Below, one piece after another: positions 36,209 through 49,400 of a stretch of DNA of 64,000 nt. The position numbers and the translations under genes were made by a program. Below the pieces are notes generated by a model. That model saw nothing but the letters and a program-made list of their open reading frames with translations. It ran no database searches and was not told the origin of the DNA. This DNA comes from Poronia punctata (Eukaryota; Ascomycota; Sordariomycetes; Xylariales; Xylariaceae): positions 161,782-225,781 of the forward strand of contig MU401497.1 in NCBI GenBank assembly GCA_022579005.1, written 5' to 3'. Numbering within the stretch: the first letter of the stretch is position 1; each line of letters opens with the position of its first letter.

Positions 36209-37625
36209 GATGACCTTTTCTTGTCACGTCCGGGGACCCGTGCGTATAATGTCTCAATGTTGCTTTCCCAGGGCGGACACCGATAGAGCAAGGTTGGCTT
36301 CGAAGGATACCCAGTAAAACTGAAGATCTTAGATGGCCCCAAGAGACGAGTTCCCTCATCAACCGGTATCTCCCATTTATACATCTTTCTCCCCCAACGT
36401 AGATACTAAATGGTGCCCTCTAGAAGTCGGCCGTCGGATGTCCCAAGAAACCCCAGGTTCATTGATACGTCCATGTGCTACTGTATCTTTGCCTTCTGGT
36501 TTGGGAAGTCATGATGTGCTGGGCTGGGCGTTGGAATGGTCCTGCCCAGGTGGGAATAGCAGCACTTCTAAATACTACCTCCGAGTCCCAATCTCCTATC
36601 GGACGCATGTTGAGGCTACATGGCCCGGCTGCAAGGGCGGAATTGGGTATTAGGCAACGGGTGCCAAGCCTGCCAAGGCCTTCTTATCATGGAGACTGCC
36701 GACCCTCCTCCGGCTCTCGTCGTATCTTTTGATGATGATTAGTTGATGTGTAGCGTTACACATGATATCATATTAAAAAAAAACACGGACAATGCCGGAT
36801 GTGCAACTCTGCCTGCCGCTCTAAGCGAATTCACATGGTATATCTTTGGATGTGCCGTCACCAAGGAACGCTGTGTTGAAAATAGGCGTGGGGGTAAAAG
36901 GGGGGCATGAGTTAGGGTGGGTTATCTCTGTACCTTGGATATATCATATGGCAAACAAAATTTCCATCTCGAGAGAGATATGAGTGGCTAGATGGGTAAA
37001 TCGAGAGAGGCGAAACATAGCTCATTAGAAATAAACATCTGGCATGAGGCCACTGTAACATACCTTAACAGACATTATATTAATATTCAACTTTGTCCAG
37101 CTCTAGGTTAGTACCTACTTGCAGGGTAGGTTTACCGCCCCATGGTGAGTACAGTCTACCTACCGTACCTGAGAACTTGGTAAAGGTAACTGCTGCTACC
37201 ACCGTTGTCGATAGCACCCGCTACTGTCTAGATTGAATACCGTACCAGATTATAATAACATAATATAGCTATTTTCCAATAAACAGAATATTCATTTTCT
37301 TCCTGGTGGCCATCGAGATGTAATAGGAGAAGACAGTTATATCCACCGAAGGGAACACCATGTATTCGGCACGGTGTATGCCCCCTCTATCGACGGAGGG
37401 AATTCCAGAGTCCAGACCTTGTCAATTTACCCCACTACCAAGTACACCCCCCCACCTTCGAACTCACATACGAGATTGTTCAAATCAATCAACCAATTCT
37501 CAACCACCAAGCTATCAACAGCAACTGACCTAAAAGACTCGCGATCGGAAGGAAAGCGGTCTGGAGATTGATTGACCAGCATAACATCAAGAGGTCGAGG
37601 TAGAACAAAGATTACAGAGAACAAA
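36209..37625. other. Intergenic, divergent aminopeptidase and GON7 promoters
   Basis: No gene seen. Open frames at 36333-36732 and 37374-37571 lack features. The CA-rich stretch before 37626 is probably the GON7 leader. Confidence 0.45.
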
Positions 37626-37979
37626 ATGAGCCCTTCAACCTCTACGACGGTGTACCTCGAGGCAACATACACCTCCCCAAACACCTCCCAACAACCGCAA
37701 ACGATCTCGTCTACCCCGCTATCGCTTCCTGGTTCGGCAGACCTCACAGTCGAGAACAAGACGGCGTACCTCTCGTCCCTACGCAAGGCGACCGTCGCGA
37801 TGCAAGAACAGATCAACGCCGAGCTTACAAAGCGCATGGAGGAGGACAATAGGAATGCCAGCGCTGGCGCACTGAATGCCGGTTCTTCGGCCAAGACGAC
37901 GAAGGGTGCTGTAGCGGATGAGGTCGCCGAGGAGGAGAATTATGGCGAAGAGGTGGTGGACGGTGAGGATGAAATTTGA
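37626..37979 (+). CDS. GON7: EKC/KEOPS complex subunit Gon7
   Basis: Small intrinsically disordered subunit of the fungal KEOPS complex, which makes the t6A modification of ANN-decoding tRNAs and affects telomeres and transcription. Single exon, 117 residues. The family core is ENKTAYLSSLRKATVAMQEQ followed by INAELTKRMEEDN, and the acidic end is EEENYGEEVVDGEDE. The ATG at 37626 is preferred over the in-frame upstream codon at 37572 because family members begin shortly before an LxATYxSP-type segment, here YLEATYTSP. It converges on VPS39 with 300 bases between stop codons. Confidence 0.88.
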   Translation: MSPSTSTTVYLEATYTSPNTSQQPQTISSTPLSLPGSADLTVENKTAYLSSLRKATVAMQEQINAELTKRMEEDNRNASAGALNAGSSAKTTKGAVADEVAEEENYGEEVVDGEDEI

Positions 37980-38279
37980 TTCTCTTCGAAGTTGTTACTA
38001 GGGCCCAAGAGTAAAAAAACAGATCGACACCATTGCGAACGGGTATTGCCAACATCAACTTCGACACGGCTCTTCAAACAAAATACAACCCTGGACATGC
38101 GGAACCCATCAAAATCCCAGCACAAAAGACGTGGTTGGTATCTTCATCTGAGATATTCACTCATGTCTGCTCGACGAAACGCCGCGAGACATGGAGACAC
38201 GAACCCACAAACTCCCGTTGCACCAAAGAGGAACAGACAACTTCCCTGAGGCCTGGGTTTGGTTTAACGAAGACTTAGT

Positions 38280-41200
38280 TCAACCATTTCGCCCCCAAGA
38301 CCCCGCGACCCTTTCGCTGCGAGTATTGCTGGCACTGCGGCCTTTACCCAGACATCCATAATGTACAACGTTGTTATCCGGCAAGACAGCCACCACACTG
38401 TTGCCCAACCTTTTATGGCAGACACCACACACCCTCTCTTCGGCGATGACTACCCTCCGATTGCGTCCGCCTTGCCCACCTGGCAGCCCGTCGCCTAGAA
38501 GCAGGAGCGCTTGAGTGTTGACCAGCTGTGTCTTTCGGAGCGATTCGACGATGCGGCTCTCCGCCACCACGCTATTCGCTGTGCGCATCCGTCCGCGGAA
38601 ATATGACTCCAGCTTGGCCACCGGTAGCGTGTCGGGGATCAGCGACAAGCTCGAAGTGGCTGGCAGCCGGGATCCGTGCCGGGACAGGAGCGCTAGAGCC
38701 GGTTCTAGGTTGGGCGTATGAGGAGGTGGGGGTGTCAGATATAGTGATAGCAGAGTATGGTAGATGGATGATGATGTTGTTGTTGTTGTTGTTGTCTCGG
38801 CATCATCCCCCTCGTCTGCCGAGAGATCGCGTGGTTCGCGCTGCTGCTGCTCGCCAGGTAAAGAATGAATGCGATTACAATATCTAGAAATTTGTCAACA
38901 GTGCCCTTTCTATTCAATAGCAGTGAGAGTATAAAGGACCCAGCGTCTGATCCAGTATGGGGCACGTACTCTTCTGCCCTCACATAGTCCTGCATCTTGA
39001 AAACGTATATCTCGAGAGCTTGCTTATGATTGCCCATAATGCTAAGGATCACAGCCTGAGCCTCATAAAATGCTGGGTCTGTATATCGTATCAGTAACGC
39101 GGCGTGATTAGTGGTTTCTAGGGGGACTTGACATACCCTCTCGTGGAATCATAGAAAAGGCGCGGCTGAGGCTGTATTGACGACTCTCCTTCAGGAACTC
39201 AACCAGCTTATGAAGCCTATCTTCCCACTTATCATCCCGGGCTTCGTCTCGTTTCAGTGCGTCAACCAGCAGTTCCACCAACCGGTTATGGAATTCTGGC
39301 GTGGCGTCTCTCAACTCGTCAATGATGTGTTGTAGATATGTAATTTCTAACTCGGCGTCGATCCCTCGCAAGAAACCGACGACCTTGTCCCGAGGTAGGG
39401 TCTCGGCATTTTCGCTGTCCGCCAGGAACACTTCCATGCCCAGAGTGGCGTCTCTCCTGAGGACCCATTCGGCGAACTCCAAGACGAGGTCGGCCATCTC
39501 GGCAGGTAGACTCTGTAGGTAGCCCACGGTCCTTCGCGGTCCACGGAGTTGCTCGGGAATCTCAACCTCGGTTTCCCCATGCCCGTTTATCTCTAGATTA
39601 GCCACTTCTCCGTCTGCGTCTCTGTCGCCAAACTTGCGAAGCAGAGTCAGGGCGTCTCGGTGAAGCTTCTTGCCAAAGAAGAAATCAACCAACTCATTAT
39701 AGCGGTTGTGCTCCAGCAGCTTCTCATTCACGACGGACGGATCGCAAAAGTTTGGTATACGGAAGAGCGACGGGGCGAGTGACGGCTGGCAGAACATGTA
39801 ACCGCGGAACAGGGTTGTGTCCACAAGAGTAAATGCCCGTCGGAGCTCCTCTTCCAGTTGCTCGTCCGATTCGGAGCGTCGAACACTTAATAGGGCGTCT
39901 AGATTTTCTGACGTGCTCGATGAGTGTGACAATCCCGTCCCGGTTTTCCGCGGCCGGAGTTTACCTGTCTCGGGATCGATGACCCTCTGGAGACGCGCTC
40001 TTGTACCGGCAAGAAAGCTGTTCAGTTCGCGAACGGCTTTGGCTAATTCCGTACCTTCCAACGGCCCGCCATCTTTCCGGCGCTTGGGACCAGCTCGGGG
40101 TTTGATGCTGGCGGCGTCGTCATTGTCTGTCCCTCCAATTCTAGAGGACGCGATCGAGGCGGCGTCGGAGTCCGTTCTACGATGTCCGCCGCCTATCCAG
40201 TATTTCGCAAACGCTCCTGCTCCTGCAGCCTTTTGTGGCGAAGCAGATTCCTGGATTTCAGCCTTGCCGTCCTTGTCCGCGTTGGCACCGGCGATTTCTT
40301 CAGCACGGGCAGAGTCATCTTCGTCCGTCGTATCTTCGTCTTCCGTCTCGACTGACAGCTCGCCAGCAATGGCCCTTGGATACAGCCTGAGAACCCTCTC
40401 CGGGGGCGCGTGCACCTCGTCCTCGTTGAAAAGATCTAAGCTCTGCCGAAACTTCCTCTGTTTGAAGAGTGCTTCCGCTTTGAGCATCTTCACCTCGCGC
40501 ATCGTTCCGATCTTGTCTTTTAAAAGTGCGTCTTCCAACATGCCCAAAACACTGATAGCCTCATCATACTGCGCTTTCTCAATGAGCTCCTGCACTTGGG
40601 TGTCGTAGTCGGTAGCGTCCATCTTCCACACGACCCGGTCGCTGCTGATATGGAACCCCTTGCCCGCATGTGCGAGACTTACTGTTGGCGGCGGGAAGTG
40701 TAGTTGCGCAGCGCCGGCCAGTTCCATGGTCTGGAGCAGGTTCAGCGTCTCTGGATTCCGTACCTCCAACGAGCCCTTTGTCGGTGACTGAAGGGCGAGT
40801 ATGTATGGGTAGCTGTATCCGATATTTTCGGGTGCGCTTTGCCATGGAATATGTCTTTTCTCGAGTGGATTGCCGTCGACATCGATGAACAGCGAGTTTA
40901 TGTCCTTTGTTAGGAGCATCTCGCCCTCCGCTAGCCGTGTGGCCAGGGGTTTAGGCACGAAACTACCCAATCCCATATAACCCATACTTGCGGCTCCAAA
41001 GCGGCTGCCTTGGCCGCCAGCGACGGCTACACCCGCGCCTGTAATCTCTCGGGCTTCCGACGTCGTCACATCCACCAACACATAGCCGGCATTCATGCCA
41101 CATACAACCTTGGCAGCGTTGGCCCAAGTGACGGTTCGTATGGCTTCTGGAAGGACGATCTCTGTGACGTTCTCGTGCAGCTCGCTTTCGTGCCAGCTCC

Positions 41201-41872
41201 ATACCAGCAGGCGCCGTTTCGCGGCGACAGCCAGGCGGCTGATGATTTCGGGGATGCCCGTGTCGGCATCTTTGACTATGTTGCTCGTGACAGCAAAGCA
41301 GGTGGCGTGCCTGATGCGCGGTATGGTCTCGATCGGTTCATAGGTCTGTAGGTCATGGAGGGAGACGTAGTAGTTGGAGAGGGAGACGAGGGTATTGGCC
41401 TCTTTGATGATGGCGAGCTGTTCGATGGCGCGCGTCGAGAACTTTTCCACCTCGCGGAGGAGGTCCGTAGGGCGCACTGAGAGCCCTGGGAGCCCTGAGA
41501 GCCCTGAGTTCGGTTGGGAGTCGGTCGAGGAATCCTTGGATTGTTCGGGGGGCTGAGACTCGGATGAAGACGATGTGCGGTCGGGGGAAGACGGGTCCTT
41601 CACCGGAGAAGAGGACGAAGGGGGTAACTCGTTCAGGCGGTACACACGGAGAGCACCAGTGTTCAGGCCCACGAGAACTCGATCGCCTAGGGGTGTAGTC
41701 GCATCAGGTTAGCCAGGAAGGCCATACGCTCATCGGACGGGTCCGAGAACAACTCGAATATGACTACAGAGAGGTTGAAAACGGACATACCATATGCTAA
41801 TATCGTCTCTATCTTGGACTTGTCCCGCTGCTTCAGCTCGATTATGGGGCGAGCTGTGAATGCGGACAGCAT
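38280..41872 (-). CDS. VPS39: Vacuolar protein sorting 39 (Vam6), HOPS/CORVET tethering subunit
   Basis: Tethers vesicles to the vacuole, binding Rab7/Ypt7 in HOPS. Exons, in coding order, are 41791-41872, 39137-41686, 38970-39078 and 38280-38883; all phases agree and give 1114 residues. The start is MLSAFTARPIIELKQRDKSK; a GTG two codons upstream is not a start. The N-terminal CNH-type beta-propeller includes LVGLNTGALRVYRL and VKDADTG. An acidic insert lies between it and the helical clathrin-repeat half, which carries LRGIDAELEITYLQHIIDEL and DPAFYEAQAVILSIMGNHKQ. The last exon begins at an acceptor inside TTTCTAG and restores YCNRIHSLPG. The tail holds a zinc-type site, CGVCHKRL...HYGCLGK. 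A low-complexity ETTTTTTSSS stretch encoded by an ACA run sits in exon 4. Confidence 0.94.
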
Positions 41873-44074
41873 GGCCACCTGCGCCCCTACGAAGCCCGGG
41901 TGTTATAATGAACGGGAAATCATGGAGGGGTGTTTATGGGCGTCGGGCTGCGATGTGCACAATCGCCATCTGACGGGGAATCAATACAGACGTTTTGCTA
42001 GCGGTCTGTATCTGTAGATAGGTATTCTCCACGTCTTCCTTTTGTGTTGTTGTTGTTGTTGCAAGAGATTATGTGTGATGCCGACCAATCAATCGGGTAC
42101 GTGTTGGTGGTATAATGTAGGGCGGTAGAGGTAGGGGCCGGGGGGCCCTGGGTGCCTGGGGAACTGACGATGTCATTCGGCAAGCTTTTAACTCCACCTC
42201 TGCCTGCACCTGCACCTTTGACCTGCACACCAAGGGGACGGATACCAATCGATAACCTTATATCGTACAAGGGTACAACGGTCTTACGACAAGATCAATA
42301 TTGACTTTTCAACGCCAAACTTATGTGAATTATCGTCTATCGTATACCGTAGTAGAAGTTGCTCTTTCTCTCCCATACCATATTAGCACCTCATGGGATT
42401 TTCTGAGGGCAGAAACAGCCCTTCTGTAATTCGAAGCCAGGTCCCTCCAATATCCAGTTTGTCAATGCAGCACAGGTTTGTCCCTGGAACTCCTTGGATT
42501 CTAGATTGACAGGACATACATATACCGGCAACATGGAATAATCTTTGGAGAGTAGACACAACAACTGATATAGTGGAAAAGATGCAAAGTCCGGCGGGGT
42601 TACCCTATAGGAAGGCCAAGAACAGCATACGTGTAGGTTTTCCCGCTGCTTTCTCCAAGATAAATATCGTCTATTGTGGGAACCGGATATTATCTAGAAG
42701 ACATGTACTCAAGGAGTCAAGGGCTCGGTGTCTCCTGCATTGCAAGCAAAACCTCCAGCCCCTCATTCTAGGTTAGCAGTCTGTGTATCGTTTTTGAAAG
42801 TCTATCCCTGGTCGGGGCACGTTCAGTATACAGCAAGGGTAAAGATTCATGCTCATACACTGTTTATATAATATCTTTACTGTCAAACACAGATGATGGT
42901 CACAGAAGTTGTTCACTGTACACGGCAATATATATGTCTTGGACTTGGACGAAACATGTCATGTTTTAAACCCCTCAGATATAGCAGCCGGTCAACTACC
43001 TAGATTAGGGTGAGGGGGCGGCGTGAGGGGATGGGGATAACAAACTTCCGTGAGACTAAATTTCCGGCTCATGTTACATACATGAATACGACATGAACAT
43101 GACCTTCTATATAAAACTGACAATGCCTACCGGAGAGGGAAATTTTGGCAAATATAATAGTCGCTTAGCGAAGACACCGTATGTCTTATATCCAAGTATT
43201 GCCCGAACTTGTTAGAGTACCTAGTTTCTGAGTGGAATGATTTTTGAACATAATTAATAAGACACTCTAAGGTTCCTACACGTACTTCGGTAAACGGGAT
43301 CGGTCCCGATTATCGGTTACAGTAACAAAATACCTTATTCTAGGTTACGTCTTAATAATCAGTCCAGCGATTAGAAACGTTAGAAATCATAAATGCACGT
43401 CACGCATTGTTTTAGTAAAAGTAGCCTAGTGAGATCCTCTTAAAGCTCAGCCGCAATTCATATACAGGTATTTGCGCATACCTATCATGGCTTTGGTAAG
43501 ATAAGTCGATATCCTGTCCGACGGATGGAAGAAATAAACCGGCAGTTTTCTAAGCCTTTACGAGTAGAACGCTCACATGCTGCTTCAATGCCTCCAACCG
43601 GCCAGGTATTAAACCGTATTATAAATCTGAACCGGGGTGGACCCCCCTAATAGTACCAAACTAGGCTAGTCTGCGAGTATATCAAATCAGCCGACAGCCT
43701 GTAGATACCCAGACGCTAGACGACTGTTCCTGCTTAGAAATACTGTTTTTATTATTTCCTTTCACGTCCAAATTTTCCTATTGCAATGTAACCCTCGGAA
43801 TTCCTGAAAGTCCAAGACATTCTGTATACCCACACGCATGCAATACATGTACCCAGTCGGACTGACTCGCAAATAGATATATATAGAGGTAGACAGGAAC
43901 TTGCTATATATCTGTGGACCAACACTCGAAGTGAATGCCAACCCATCGTTTCTTCATAAGATACGCTCTCACCACATCTTGTAGTCAATATCTATCGTTG
44001 CTTCTAAACTAGCACGGTCGTTCACCTTCATTTAATCACTCACTTTATTTAAACAGGACGACTTGAACGTGACA
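41873..44074. other. 2.2-kb intergenic, divergent VPS39 and GST promoters
   Basis: No gene seen. Contains a GTT repeat at about 42044-42060 and many TATA-rich stretches. Open frames at 42573-42776 and 43752-43988 have no features. Confidence 0.45.
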
Positions 44075-44904
44075 ATGGCTACCGATCTCAAGCCAATCCA
44101 AGTCTTCGGCCAAGGCGGCCCAAACCCTCCCAAGGTCGTTATGATTCTCGAGGAGCTTGGGCTTCCCTACGAGATCAAAGAAGTCAAATGGGCTGAGATC
44201 AAGAAGGAACCCTACCTGAGTATAAACCCCAACGGCCGTATCCCCGCCATTCACGACCCCAACAGTGACCTGACCCTATGGGAGTCCGGCGCCATCATCG
44301 AGTACCTTGTGGAAAAGTACGATACCGAGAACAAGATCAGCTATCCCAAGGGTTCGAATGAGAGCTTCCTTACGAAGCAATGGTTGTATTACCAGGTGAC
44401 CGGACAGGGCCCTTACTTCGGCCAGGCTGTGGTAAGTTTGATATAAATTTGAATGATAATTCCGATGAAAAGAGAGGAAGCAGACCTAGTTAACAGGACA
44501 CATGAATAGTGGTTTGTTACTTTCCACCCCGAGAAGCTTCCCAGTGCCATCAATCGCTATCTCAACGAGATCAAGCGTGTCACCGGAGTCGTCGAGGGAC
44601 ACCTGGCTAGGCAGAAGGCCAAGGCTACAGAGGGTAGCGAGGGACCATGGCTCGTAGGCGACAAGATCACCTTTGCTGATATCGCCTGGCTGATGTGGCA
44701 GAGGACGGTCGAGAAATATTTCCCCAAGGACCAACGTGAGTTACAGCCCCTCGCTTTTTTGATTGCTCTTATTGCTCACTTGTGTTTTCTCTCATAGTCC
44801 CCAACTACGATGAGGACTTCCCGCTTGTCAAGGAATGGCTCGCGAGGATCAATGCTCGCTCCTCGGTTCAAAAGGCATTGGAACATGCCAAGCACCAGGG
44901 TTAA
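44075..44904 (+). CDS. Glutathione S-transferase, Ure2-like
   Basis: Conjugates or reduces with glutathione in the cytosol (detoxification, redox). Exons 44075-44431, 44510-44735 and 44798-44904 with GTAAGT/GTGAGT donors give 229 residues. The thioredoxin-fold half shows PIQVFGQGGPNPPKVVMILE, NPNGRIPAIHDPN with the cis-Pro turn, and LTLWESGAIIEYLVEKYD, the glutathione-binding Glu-Ser. The helical half has GPYFGQAV spliced to WFVTFHPEKLPSAINRYLNE, and WLVGDKITFADIAWLMWQ. The ATG at 44075 is chosen over an upstream non-ATG extension. This is the last gene before the AT-rich block and shows no mutation bias. Confidence 0.92.
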
Positions 44905-45581
44905 ACTCTTTATACATTTACATGACGTATATATTCTAGAATATGTAAATATTGTGTGTTTTGTACCTATAACTTGAAGCTATCACGATGCTTTGGTGAT
45001 GGGGTGTTTGCGGATAGAGGTTGAGGGGCGGTGGTGATTTGTCAGCATTTATCCGTGCGATGTAAACACCTGCGTGGTCGACGTATAGAAATCCTACATA
45101 TATATGCTGCTTTCATGGAACAACTGACATATGATGTACTTACATACACGTATATCAGGGACATCTTCTAATACTAGGCACGCCAGGCTGCCAGGGTAGA
45201 GATTCAGGGTTGTACGAGTACGTCATACTCTTAACTGGGCAATAGCGCTTCTTATGTCTGTAAGGCTGTACTTGAAAGTTCCCACGTGCATCCCTCGGCT
45301 GGATAGACGTTGGTTGCGGCTTTCCCACACGTATTGTAATTGGTCTGCTTGACAGCCAGCTACAGCCGGGCTGAGACATGAAACACCTTCCGTAGAGGTC
45401 AGTTTTCGGCTACGATCGATCTTCGGCTATCACTCGCTTCAGCTTACGTAAGGAGGTAATCCGGGTGTGGATCGAACCAAGCCCCGGTACGTAGCGTTTC
45501 TAACGGTCGGTTGAGCCAGGCGTTTCAGGCCCTGTATTTCCAATCTTCAGCGCCATTTCTGTACCGAGAAATAGCAAACGC

Positions 45582-45642
45582 ATATACGCGATTAAGCGTG
45601 CTAAGCTTGGATTAGACTAGTGCGTGTACGTGAGTTGATGCA
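45582..45642. repeat. 61-bp repeat A, left copy
   Basis: Begins ATATACGCGATTAAGCGTGC and ends GAGTTGATGCA. Identical over 61 bases and in the same orientation as 54365-54425. On this side it is followed, after about 22 bases, by repeat B (45665-45700). Confidence 0.93.
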
Positions 45643-45664
45643 AATACAGTATCCTACTATAACA

Positions 45665-45700
45665 GACCCTCTAATATAGCCAGGTCCGTACCTTCCCTAC
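45665..45700. repeat. Repeat B, left copy
   Basis: GACCCTCTAATATAGCCAGG then TCCGTACCTTCCCTAC; near-identical, same orientation, to 54327-54363 (three differences seen). Confidence 0.85.
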
Positions 45701-46217
45701 CACACGGCCAAACCTTCCTTGCAACGAGCACCGCCGAAGGCGAAAACTAACACACAAACTACTAGAATATTTTTATATTTATTATAATTAACCTTATTAC
45801 TAAATCTTTTTTAAATACTTTTAAATATAACCACTTTACAAGGTCTTCTTTACTTGCCCCTTCCCTTGCGCTAGCCCGGAAATACGTTAAATACTGTCTA
45901 CTAAGTTTAGTGCAAAGTTATGTGCTAGAATTTTTTAAATTTTTATTAAATTAAACCCGTTTTCGACGTTAATTATAATAATTTAAAAAATAAAAAAAAA
46001 GTATGTATATATAGGTTTTTTTTTTCTTCTTTTCTTTACTTAAGCCTGCAGCAAGGAGGATATAGGCCGTTATAAGTAAGTATAAGTTAAAATGTTAGCT
46101 TATATAGCTTGTGTACTTTATATATTCCTAAATGTGTAGGTATGTTTATATTGTAACCAAAAGAACAGCGAAAGCAAAGGGCAGCAAGGTATGCACGCCG
46201 GCAAAATGACCGTTAGA

Positions 46218-46222
46218 ATTAC
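46218..46222. other. 5-bp target site duplication, left
   Basis: ATTAC immediately before the left LTR. The same five bases follow the right LTR at 54150-54154. Five bases is the length usual for LTR elements. Confidence 0.75.
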
Positions 46223-46418
46223 TAATACAACGTATTATAAAGGGACCTAAAGAATAGGGTCCCGTAGCCCGTAGATTAAATAGCTAAATTAAATAAAGAC
46301 TAGCGCACTAAGGTTAATTAGTTAGTAATAACTAATTAACCTAACCTTGCTAAATTCCTTTCTTTTTAAATTATTAATTTATAAAATTTACTATACTACT
46401 TTATAGTTTTTTTTACTA
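46223..46418 (+). repeat. Left LTR
   Basis: Starts TAATACAACG (a TG end changed to TA would fit RIP) and ends TTTACTA. Its first ~53 bases keep C and G where the right LTR has T and A; from about base 75 on it is the mutated copy. Confidence 0.88.
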
Positions 46419-49400
46419 AATAGTGTAGTAAGTATATAATTAATATAATTAACTTTAGTTATTTTTTATTTTTTATAGCAGTAGCTAGGTATAAATTAAG
46501 AAATTATTGTTTTTTAAGACTTTAAAACTTAACCTGCACCTTTTTAAAGCTTAAATTCTAATTAAAGTAGCATGCAAGGCTATTTTTTAAAACTTTAAGC
46601 ATAGTTATTAAATTAAAACCTAGTTAAAGTTATTTTTTTAAATCTTTTTAATTAATAAGTTAACTTATTATATTTTTTTACTATACTTTTTTACTTTAAA
46701 GCAAAAAGATCTTATAAATAAGTTAAGTTTATATAACTTTTTTTTAAATAGCTAATTTATTTTAATACTACTATATTTAAGTTGTAAATAAAAGTATTTA
46801 TTTATAATACTAACGTTTATAATTACTTTTTATTAAAGCCTAATTTTTTTAAACGCTTAATTATACTTTATATATTATATATTATTAACTTATTTTTTTA
46901 AACCTATTGTTAATATAATAGCATTGCATAAAATACCTATTTTTTTAAATTAGTATTAAACGCTTTACTTTTTATATCTTGTTTATGTTTTATATTTATT
47001 TTCTATTTATTTTCTTTTAGTTAATTAAAAAAGGTTAATTTAAACAAACCTATATAATAAGCAAAAAAAACAAAAGTACTAATAGTACCCTTGCTATGCT
47101 AAAGCACTTTAGTAACAATAAGAAATTAAGCTTTAAGTTTTAAACTTAATATAAAGTTAATACTTTAACGCTATTAAATCTTTTACGCAAACTTTTATAT
47201 AATTTTTTATATAACCTTTTATATAACTTTTTACTTTATAACTTTAATTAATTTAGATTATATATAATAAGCGCTAAAAAGGTTAAAAAATAAAAAAACA
47301 ACAAAGCTAGTTAAAAATAGCTAAAATAAAACAAATAAAAGTAAAAAAAGTTTAATAAATATATTACTAGCTATATTAACTACTTAGCAAACTAAATAAA
47401 ACTTATATATAATTAACTATAAGCTTTAAATAAAAATATAAAAGTAATAATAAATAAGTTAAACTAGTTTATTTAAGCTGCTTAAAGCAAGCTAGCAATA
47501 CTAAATTTTCTAGTAACAATAATAACTATACTTATACTTATACTTATACTAGTACTAGTATAAACGCGTTAATTAAAGTAGTAACTAAAAATAGCTTAAT
47601 TAAACTTTATTTAGTATATAAACACGTATTAACTTATATTAGTAATAAAGGCCTTTTAGCAAAGATTTAAAAACTTTAAAAGTTTTTTTTTAAGTTATAT
47701 TACCTTAGCTAATTTTAATAATTTTTATAAAAACTTTAACTTATTATTATAAGCTAACTTATTATTATAAGTTAACTTTTAGTTAATAAAGTATATACTA
47801 TTATAAAATAACTATTTTTAAGTTTAGTTTGTAAACTTTTTAATTAAACTTTTAACTAAACTTATTAAATAAATAAATAGCTTTAAAAGTTATTTTAATT
47901 ATAATAAAAAAACTTAATTTTTTATAATATATATATAGTTAAATTAGCAGCAAAAAGCCTTAGCTAGCAATCTTGTTAAAAACCTTAATAATAATAAAAA
48001 TAGCCTCTTAAAAAAAGCACTTTAAAAAGCACTTTAAAAAGCACTATAAAGATAACTTAAAAGCTTACCTAAAAATCTATTTAGCTTTATAAGACTACTT
48101 AGCTTTTTAAAACTACTTAGTTTTTTAAAAAGCAACAAATATTAATATAAAAAAAACTTTGCTTTATTTTTTAATATAAACTTAAATAAATAATATATTT
48201 AAATTAAAAAAAAATATAAAAGCTTTTATATTTAACTTTAAAAACTTAAAAGACTTTAGTTAAGTTAATAAAAAATTTAAAACTATTTATATAAATATAT
48301 AAGCTTTTATTAATAGAGTTAATATAGTATTAAAAAGTATTAATAGCAGTACTAGTAAAAGCTAACTAGTATAACTATAGCTAACTTTATTAAAAAAGGC
48401 TATAGCTAAATAGTAAAATTTAGTTTTTATAGTAAAAAAAAAAAGTTTACTTTATAATAAAGGTATTAAAAGCATAATAAACTACTTTAGCTAACGCTTT
48501 ACTATAGCACCTAATATTGCTACTAAAAAAAGTAATATATTTTAACTTAAATTAAAAAATATTGCTTATAATAAAAATATATTAAAAAAATACTTTTAAA
48601 AAAAGCTTTAATATACTAAAGCAAGTTACTTATTAGTAAATAATAATTTTAACTAAATAAAAGTAGTTATTATAGCATAGTTAGCTATAAACTTTTTTTT
48701 AAAATAAAACGTGCTTGTATTAAATTAAAAAAAAAGCTTTAGTAAATATTTAAAGCTTTTATTGTGCAAAAAAGCTGTGCTTTTATTAGTAGCTAAGTTA
48801 ACGTATTTATAAATTTAAAAAAAAAACAAGAAAAGCAGCTAAATAACTTTTTTAAAAACTAATTAAATAATAACAAAAGCAACAAAAAAAAAAAAAGCTG
48901 CCGGCAGCAAGATAAATGCAATAAAAGTTGTAATTGTAGTAGCTATAATTATAGCTACTATAAAAATAACTACAAAAAAAACAAATACTAATTTAAAAAT
49001 TAAAAAAAAATAAAAATAAGTTTTAAAATAAAAATAAACCTTAAAATAAAAACAAATTTAAAAATAAAAATAAAAAAAAAGATTATTTAAATCTAGCAAA
49101 GAAAAACGACTTTAAAAACTTTAAATTAAATAAAAAAAACTTATTAAACTTATTTAATAGCAGTAATTCTAGTTTAAAATTAAACTAAGCATTTATAATT
49201 ATAAATTATAACTTTAAATATAAGCACTATAGCAACCTTTTTAATAATTAAAAAAAAAATAAAAACATTATAAAAAATGCTTAAAATAACTAATTAAATT
49301 GCAAAATATATTTAAACTAAAGTTATTAAAAAATACTTATATAAAATATAACAAATCTTTTAAATTATAAAATTAGCTATTTAAACACTTAAATAAATGC

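Larger units (their letters stand above)
44905..46217. other. Transition from gene space to AT-rich subtelomeric block
   Basis: Unique-looking DNA to about 45560, then two short sequences that recur on the far side of the retrotransposon, then AT-rich DNA with RIP-like composition from about 45757. No gene seen; the open frame at 45155-45379 is unsupported. Confidence 0.5.

Noticed and set aside
45440..45545. tRNA-like sequence (GGTTCGATCC box on the minus strand)
   Set aside because: The surrounding bases form a different hairpin and do not make a T-arm or acceptor stem at tRNA spacing.
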